From: Costus lasius
Taxonomy: Eukaryota; Streptophyta; Magnoliopsida; Zingiberales; Costaceae
Reading direction: 5' to 3'
DNA: 64,000 nucleotides
NCBI GenBank assembly: GCA_027563935.2
Contig: CM050454.1
Location: 8,584,001 to 8,648,000, forward strand
A program made the position numbers and the translations under genes. The notes beneath the pieces are model-generated. The model did no database searches, was not told the DNA's origin, and worked only from the letters and a program-made list of their open reading frames with translations. Of the stretch, positions 58,857-64,000 are shown one piece after another (the stretch's first letter is position 1; each line of letters starts with the position of its first letter).

Positions 58857-59105
58857 TCAACGAAATTTCAACTTTCCAACTCTCTGTTGAATGATCTGTT
58901 GCCAATCGCACAGCAATTCTTAGATAACCAGTAGATTTTGATACACCATTTAGAAGACAAGATCCAAAATAAGCAATACAAAGGAAAGTGTATCTGCTCT
59001 TTGTGATAGAGTTTTCTGCCATTTCATTTTCTTTATTCTTTGAAGTATTGATTGTCTCATTTGTTCTCTCATACAAAATGTCTCCTTTTGTGTTTAGACC
59101 TTCTG
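58857..59105 (-). repeat. Dispersed repeat, copy 1
   Basis: About 250 bp similar to 63615-63870 in the same orientation: CAACGAAAT, GATCTGTTGCCAATC, CAGCAATTCTT, GTATTGATTGTCTCATT, TGTGTTTAGACCT. Minus-strand frames of both copies share NETINT and related residues, which suggests an old coding or transposon fragment. Family unknown. Confidence 0.65.
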
Positions 59106-59584
59106 GTACATAACCTCTAAATACTTCATCTACCTTTGGTTGTCACTTAATGTAAAATAAAAAAAAATTAAAACGTAAAACCCCTCCGATGCTCAAACCA
59201 GCAAGCTTGTTAAGCTGTTAATAAAAAATTTCAAAACAAAATTAAAATTATTAAATAAATAGTATATATTAAATCGGTGTAAATAAATAGATTTACTTAC
59301 ACTTGTTTCATTGATTTATTTTTTTTTTCTCAACCCACCTAAGAGAAAGAAAAGTAAATTAATCCATGTAATTGATAATTATTATTTATTTGATCCTCAT
59401 CTACTCTCAAATTAAAATCGATTGTGAATATTTGAATCAAATTGAAGTCAATTAAGTATTAGGATCAAATTGATAATATTTGTGTAGTCTATTTGGTGTT
59501 TCTAAACTATTTATCTAAAAGTACAAATTATAATATACCTGCACTTGTTTGTCTAATTTAGTTACAAAATATATAGTTAAAACA

Positions 59585-61165
59585 TTTTCAATTTATTGTT
59601 TGTTGCACTTGTTTTATTTGTATAGTGTAGAATTGAACAAGACTTTGTTGTTGCTTGTGAGTAGAATTGCATGTATAGAATCTTTATTCCAATTTATCAT
59701 TAATGAACACCTTGAAGATTTTAGATAAATTGACCATATAATTTAATCATTTCAATAATATTTAAAATAGTGAACATTATGCACAATATAAATGTTATAC
59801 AAAATTTGAATGTCATGTACATAATGTATATAATTAAACTAATATTCTTAATGTATATAATTGATATATTGGACATAAAATGCATTATGTATATCAAACA
59901 CATCATGAACTTAATGTACATAGTAAAAATAATGTACATAATGAAAATAATATATATCATGAGCATGATGGACATAATGAACACACGTGTACAAAATAAT
60001 CATAATATATATAATAAATTTAATGTGCATAAATTACATACCATACAATCTCATAATGGGAAATTTTGTTTATGTAAATAATAACAAAATCTTATTCCCT
60101 TAAAATTAAAATGACTTGTAAAATAACTTAAAGCCATAAAAATTTTATGGAATTGCGGAACGAACTGAGAAAAAATTTCTGCCGTAGTCTCTCTTGGAAT
60201 CAAAGGGGTCTTTTCTTCTCGAGACCTTTTACTTTTTTCGGCTTACTTCTCTTTCGAACTCAAAACATCCAAATCAGGATCAATACCAGCAAAAAATGCC
60301 TACCTTTTTTGAAACATTTCCAGCGAGAGAAGGGGGCTGTTCTGTTTCCGTTTCAAGCAGACGAGAGAGACGGGGCGCAGCGCTTTAACCATTCAGCCAT
60401 CGATGCTTAACAGAGATCATGGTACATCGTGAATAACCAAATTCCAATTGAAATGGGTACATATAGACCTAATTTATTTATTTAGGTGTAATTGCTCATA
60501 TAAGAAAACTTCCTCTCCTCTCCTCTCTCTCTCTAAATTTAAGAATAAAAAAATAAATTAAGAGTAAATAATTTTTTGACTTATAAAAGTTACAGCTCTT
60601 TCTTAAGAGCTTCTATAAAGATTGAGCACAAAGATTTGCCCAACACTATTATCCTAGAAGTTCAATGAGATTATTTTTTTTTTCAATGAGATTAATTTGA
60701 AAATAGGTTTCTCAACCATCTCAACAATAAACAACTAACTTTTGTGTTATGAGATACTGTGAAGGAGATTCAATCTTGTAATAATAAATTGATTGATTAA
60801 TAATGCATTTTAAAACATAAAATTTAAAAAAATACCATATATAAAAACTATTTGTGATAGAGTTGCTACTTTACACTCTCGATAATGAATATTATGAATA
60901 TTAATATAATTGTTTACATTTTATACATGACATTCAAATTTTGTATAATATTTATGTTGTGCATATTGTTCATTATTTTAAATATTGTTGAAATGATTAA
61001 ATTATATATTATGCCCATTTCATCTTAAATAATCAAGATGCTCGTAATGATAAATTGTAATTAAATTTCTATAAATAATTCTACTCACAAGTAGCAATAA
61101 AATCTTATGTACCCAATTCTACACTATAGAAGTAAAAAAAGTGGAAGAAACAATTATTTTAATTA
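59585..61165. repeat. Large inverted-repeat element with arms of about 260 bp
   Basis: Left arm about 59585-59850 and right arm about 60895-61165 are inverted copies at roughly 80% by eye. Shared words are TATAGTGTAGAATTG, CTTGTGAGTAGAATT, TAATTTAATCATTTCAA and ACAAAATTTGAATGTCATGT. The space between holds ATGTACATAATG-like low-complexity DNA (59840-60000) and the organelle-like insert at 60140-60470. It could be a fold-back or MITE-type element. No target duplication was identified. Confidence 0.68.
60140..60470 (-). other. Organelle-derived insert, including 5' part of plastid trnI-CAU
   Basis: 60381-60406 on the minus strand reads GCATCGATGGCTGAATGG plus TTAAAGCG. This is the 5' part of plastid tRNA-Ile(CAU) with one change (usually GCATCCATGG). 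The adjoining 60407-60470 (minus: TTCACGATGTACCATGATCT) matches, from memory, the spacer upstream of that gene. The tRNA breaks off after GCGC. 60140-60380 is open (87 residues on the plus strand) and looks organellar, but I cannot place it. It is a nuclear insert of plastid (or plastid-via-mitochondrion) DNA, not a working tRNA. Confidence 0.5.
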
Positions 61166-61194
61166 TTTTAATAATGTTCACATAAGTTAAGAGC

Positions 61195-61795
61195 TTACCC
61201 CTTTTCCTCGGAAGGAAAGGTAGGAGAGGTAGGAGAAAAGAAAGAAAATGTTTTCATTTCCTTTATACCCTGTTTACTAGGAGGGAAAGGATGAAAACAT
61301 ACCTTTCTCTTGTTTACTAGGGCAGACAAATCCAACGATGAAAGGAAACAGTGCACTTTTTTCTTTAATTTGCAATCCGCCCAAATCAGGTGGATTGCTA
61401 TAGTATTTCCCTGCCGCACGCAAAGCCACCTCGTCCACTGCTCGCTTCGCCGGCGTTGCGATAGTTTTTCTTCAATTTGGCTTCCGCCCAAATTTGGCAG
61501 AAAGCATGAAGAAAAGCTTCGTTCAATCTCCTTCCCCCCTCCTATTGAGCACCCCCGCCTCCTCCCCCCTCCCGCCACTCATGTCCTGTCGAGCGTTCCC
61601 CCTCCCTTCTCTCTGCGAATCCTCCCTGCTTCCCTCATCCTTCGTCGGTGCTCGGAAGCCCATCACTCGGCCCCTCACCTCTCTTTCCTCCCAAGTAGCA
61701 TTCATAGGGACTTTTTTTTTCTTTTTCTTATCTTTCTTTCCTTTTTTATTTTTCTTTCTCCCTAATGTTCCACATGAAATAGGGCCTTACTAGTG
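61195..61795. mobile_element. Possible MITE remnant related to the 31.0 kb PIF-like element
   Basis: The right border (complement) reads GGCCCTATTTCATGTGGAAC. The left part contains CCCTGTTTACTAGGAGGGAA and GGAAAGGATGAAAAC, close to the purine-rich ends of 31022-31965. 61500-61700 is GC-richer and is open on both strands without a domain. The borders are not defined. Confidence 0.35.
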
Positions 61796-61997
61796 TCCTC
61801 CCGCAAATTCCCCTCGCTTTCTCTTCTTAATGGAAGCACATGTATGTCTTTTCTTCGTCAAAGATTGCCTCTGCCAGTTAATAAGATGACATGTACTTTT
61901 TTTTTCTTTACACAAGATGAGATGGTTCAGCAACCTCTGCTAAGACTATTTTACATGATCTTTAATAAAACTCCTATATTTTTTGTAAACTTTGTGT

Positions 61998-62540
61998 CTG
62001 TTAAGATCACAAGTTCCACTACATTTCCACCTTACATCCATATATAATAGTTATAAATCATAATATATCTATGTCAACTAAAAACCTCAGGCCAAAGATG
62101 GTCCATTTCTATCTATAGATAGATCAACCTCTAAAGATGGTTGTACCACTAGTGAATCTACAAAAAAAATAGAAAAAGTCCGAAGAGAGTTCGAGTAAGT
62201 CAGAGATTACGCGATCTTTCAAGTAGTAGAGTTTTGTATTAGGATTTTTGAGTATTTATATCTACATATATAGGAGTAGCTATGTTTTTCCAAACTGCTT
62301 CCTCTAAACACTATATAAACGGAGCTCGTGGGGTAATGACCAAGGAAAAAAAACCCAATAATCTTTTGCTCAACCATGAAATAATGAGCTTACATTATTG
62401 GGAATTGGTCTTAGCGGAGATATTTCTCGATTAGAAAGGGTAGTAGTAGACCATTTTTTAAGGCCGAACTACGAAGTTAATGTTGGGAGAAACTTCTTGT
62501 TTTTGGCTTGGATCAAAATTAATATATTCAATGGTGCGTG
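61998..62540 (+). repeat. Diverged copy of the array flank, upstream of the ubiquitin-RUB pseudogene
   Basis: It is colinear with the tail of units 1-2 and the start of the next unit: AAGATCACAAGTTCC, CTCTAAACAC (62302), ACCCAATAATCTT, GTTGGGAGAAACTTCTTG, TTGGCTTGGATCAAAAT. It is more diverged than the units are from each other. It lacks the interval of about 1.1 kb found in units 1 and 2 (10790-11940). It is probably close to the ancestral arrangement. Confidence 0.72.
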
Positions 62541-62719
62541 AAGGACAGCAGTTGATACGATATGAACAATAAAATTAACCTTAAATTTTGTGATAATTTT
62601 GTATTAACGATTATTTAAGTATCTCTACACGCTTACTTCACTTTAATAAATTATGCAAATTAAACATTATCCAAAACTTAACATAGTATTTTTGGGACCC
62701 GATCAAACTAGACCGGATA

Positions 62720-63493
62720 CCCACCAAAAATTAGCGTATGCTGCTTAGAGTGACGAGCACACGGTATTCTTTAGTAAAAGGCGAAAGAATAGTTCGCTTT
62801 GTGCTCACCACGCAGCTGCGTGCCTTTCAACATAGCAAGCCAAAGATTTTAATAGGAGACCTGGAAAGTAACAGTTACTACGATTCTCGGTGTGGGACTA
62901 AAGTTTCGTGTACGCTAGAAGACTGCCCTCACGGGAAAACCCATACGGGAAAGACGATCATCCTCGAGATCGAGAGCAACGACATCAGCGATGCGCCAAA
63001 GCCAAGATCCAGGTCCTCCTCGTCGCCTCGTCTTCTTTTTCTTCCAAACTAGCTTCAGGAGATGCTTCTTGTTTCTCCTTTTCGATCTTATGTACCATCG
63101 AAGCGTTTAGCTAGGGTTAAATTTTGGGAGGGTTCCTCTGTTCCTTTTTTGTCTCCATTTTTTCTTAGGCCGTGATACTAATTGATTTGGTGAATTTCTC
63201 GGTCGCATCAGCGGTCTGGGCATTCTTAATGCACTTTTGTTGCTTGTATTTACTCGAGCTACATAGTATTTGGTAAAAAAAAAAGAGATAACCCCTTGCA
63301 GGACATGGAGGGGATACCCCATGACCAGCAGCGGTTGATCTTTGCTGGGAGACAATTAGAAGATGGCCGGATTAAGGTGCAAATGCTTACTGGAAATTAA
63401 GGGAATAGAGATTGTCATTGAGCCCATCGATACTATCGACAGGATCAAGGAGAAGGTGGAAGAAAAAGAAGGGATTCCACCTGTTCAACAAAG
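62720..63493 (+). pseudogene. Ubiquitin-RUB (NEDD8-like) fusion pseudogene
   Basis: Plant RUB genes encode a ubiquitin unit followed by the NEDD8-like RUB unit. Leader 62720-62917. Exon-like 62918-63012 reads KT, an extra insert, then KTIILEIESNDI and, after a frame change, KAKIQ. A probable intron is 63013-63301 (CCAG|GT to TTGCAG). Exon-like 63302-63493 reads [16 protein letters not shown] and RQLEDGR, then jumps to IKVQMLTG, the RUB start. About 22 ubiquitin residues, including the C-terminal Gly-Gly, are missing. After one more frameshift the RUB part reads [20 protein letters not shown] and PPVQQ up to a donor AAG|GTGTAG. The final RUB exon is not seen. It is non-functional, and its leader matches those of the two chimeras. 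Confidence 0.82.
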
Positions 63494-63614
63494 GTGTAGT
63501 TTCTTTATTGTTCATATTCTGAATGACTTGATTTCCTCACTTACTAGCTTTACATATTTTTTTTCTACTCAGTAAATTCATGCAAATTATTCTCTTTTAT
63601 ATTTGTCTGTTTAG

Positions 63615-63870
63615 TAGTTCACCAACGAAATCTTATTCCCTACAACTCTCTCTTGAATAATCTGTTGCCAATCAAGTAGCAATTCTTTGATAACTAGTAG
63701 TTTTTGGTACTGCATTTAAAAGAATAGATTCATAAGCAATATAAAAGAAAGTGTACATGCTCTTTATAATAAAGTTTCCTGTTATTTCAATTTTTCTACT
63801 CTTTGGAGTATTGATTGTCTCATTCATTCTCTTAGAAAAATGGGTCTTTCTGTGTTTAGACCTCACGGAA
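63615..63870 (-). repeat. Dispersed repeat, copy 2
   Basis: It matches 58857-59105 (CAACGAAATCTT, AATCTGTTGCCAATC, AGTATTGATTGTCTCATTC, TGTGTTTAGACCT). It lies where the last RUB exon would be expected, so it may have interrupted that gene. 63871-64000 shows nothing recognisable. Confidence 0.6.
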
Positions 63871-64000
63871 TCACCAAGATCGATAACATGATAGATAACT
63901 TCATATATACTAGTCGACTTTTATAAATAGTTTGCCTCCAAAGTTAGCTCCTGCAGCTAACTCTCCTTTAGAAGCTGAAGTGCCGAGGCTTGCTGATGAT

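Noticed and set aside
59721..60081. Ile/Met-rich frames on both strands
   Set aside because: Low-complexity ATGTACATAATG-type DNA gives long frames by chance.
60381..60406. Functional tRNA-Ile gene
   Set aside because: Only the 5' third of the plastid tRNA is present. The anticodon and 3' half are missing.

Overview
This is nuclear DNA from a flowering plant. It has spliceosomal introns, plant-type LTR retrotransposons primed by initiator-Met tRNA, hAT, Mutator and PIF-like DNA transposons, a LINE, and a plant-specific HD-Zip I transcription factor. The GC-rich coding sequence of that factor would suit a monocot, but I cannot place the species. Only one host gene looks intact: the two-exon HD-Zip I gene at 9405-10197. 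Almost everything else is transposon or the debris of local duplication.

Layout. 1-548 holds ends of nested hAT-type elements. 549-2550 is AT-rich with no supported gene. 2550-6950 is a decayed L1-type LINE on the minus strand. 6951-9400 is unassigned, with a few weak coding-like islands. 9405-10197 is the HD-Zip I gene. From 10531 to 54572 runs a tandem array of an ancestral unit of about 3.8 kb (two full copies and a truncated third), inflated to 44 kb by later insertions. Each full copy carries a chimera: the leader and first codons of a ubiquitin gene joined inside the intron of the HD-Zip gene, followed by the HD-Zip last exon. The probable ubiquitin donor, a ubiquitin-RUB (NEDD8-like) fusion, survives as a pseudogene at about 62.7-63.5 kb with matching upstream sequence.

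Insertions in copy 1: a 1.05 kb hAT element inside the chimera, a head-to-head pair of LTR-like elements (13817-16205), and an 8.8 kb Mutator-like element (16948-25786). The Mutator-like element carries a broken plant-mobile-domain/Ulp1 protease gene and a striking 21-bp/63-bp satellite. Insertions in copy 2: two hAT-type MITEs, a solo LTR, a PIF/Harbinger-like element with a GC-rich 80-bp minisatellite, and a 20.6 kb nested Gypsy retrotransposon (32149-52727). The 3' LTR of the Gypsy element is split by a 3.0 kb solo LTR and by a very young, intact 9.1 kb Copia element. Removing both restores the 3' LTR to the length of the 5' LTR (2205 bp).

Right flank. Nested hAT elements lie at 54573-56921, the inner one carrying a RING-H2 gene (55372-55809). 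They are followed by a hAT transposase remnant, an inverted-repeat element around organelle-like DNA (about 59.6-61.2 kb), and the ubiquitin-RUB pseudogene. The genes do not form one pathway. The recurring theme is gene fragments captured, fused or multiplied by duplication and transposition. All similarities and repeat counts were judged by eye, without database searches.
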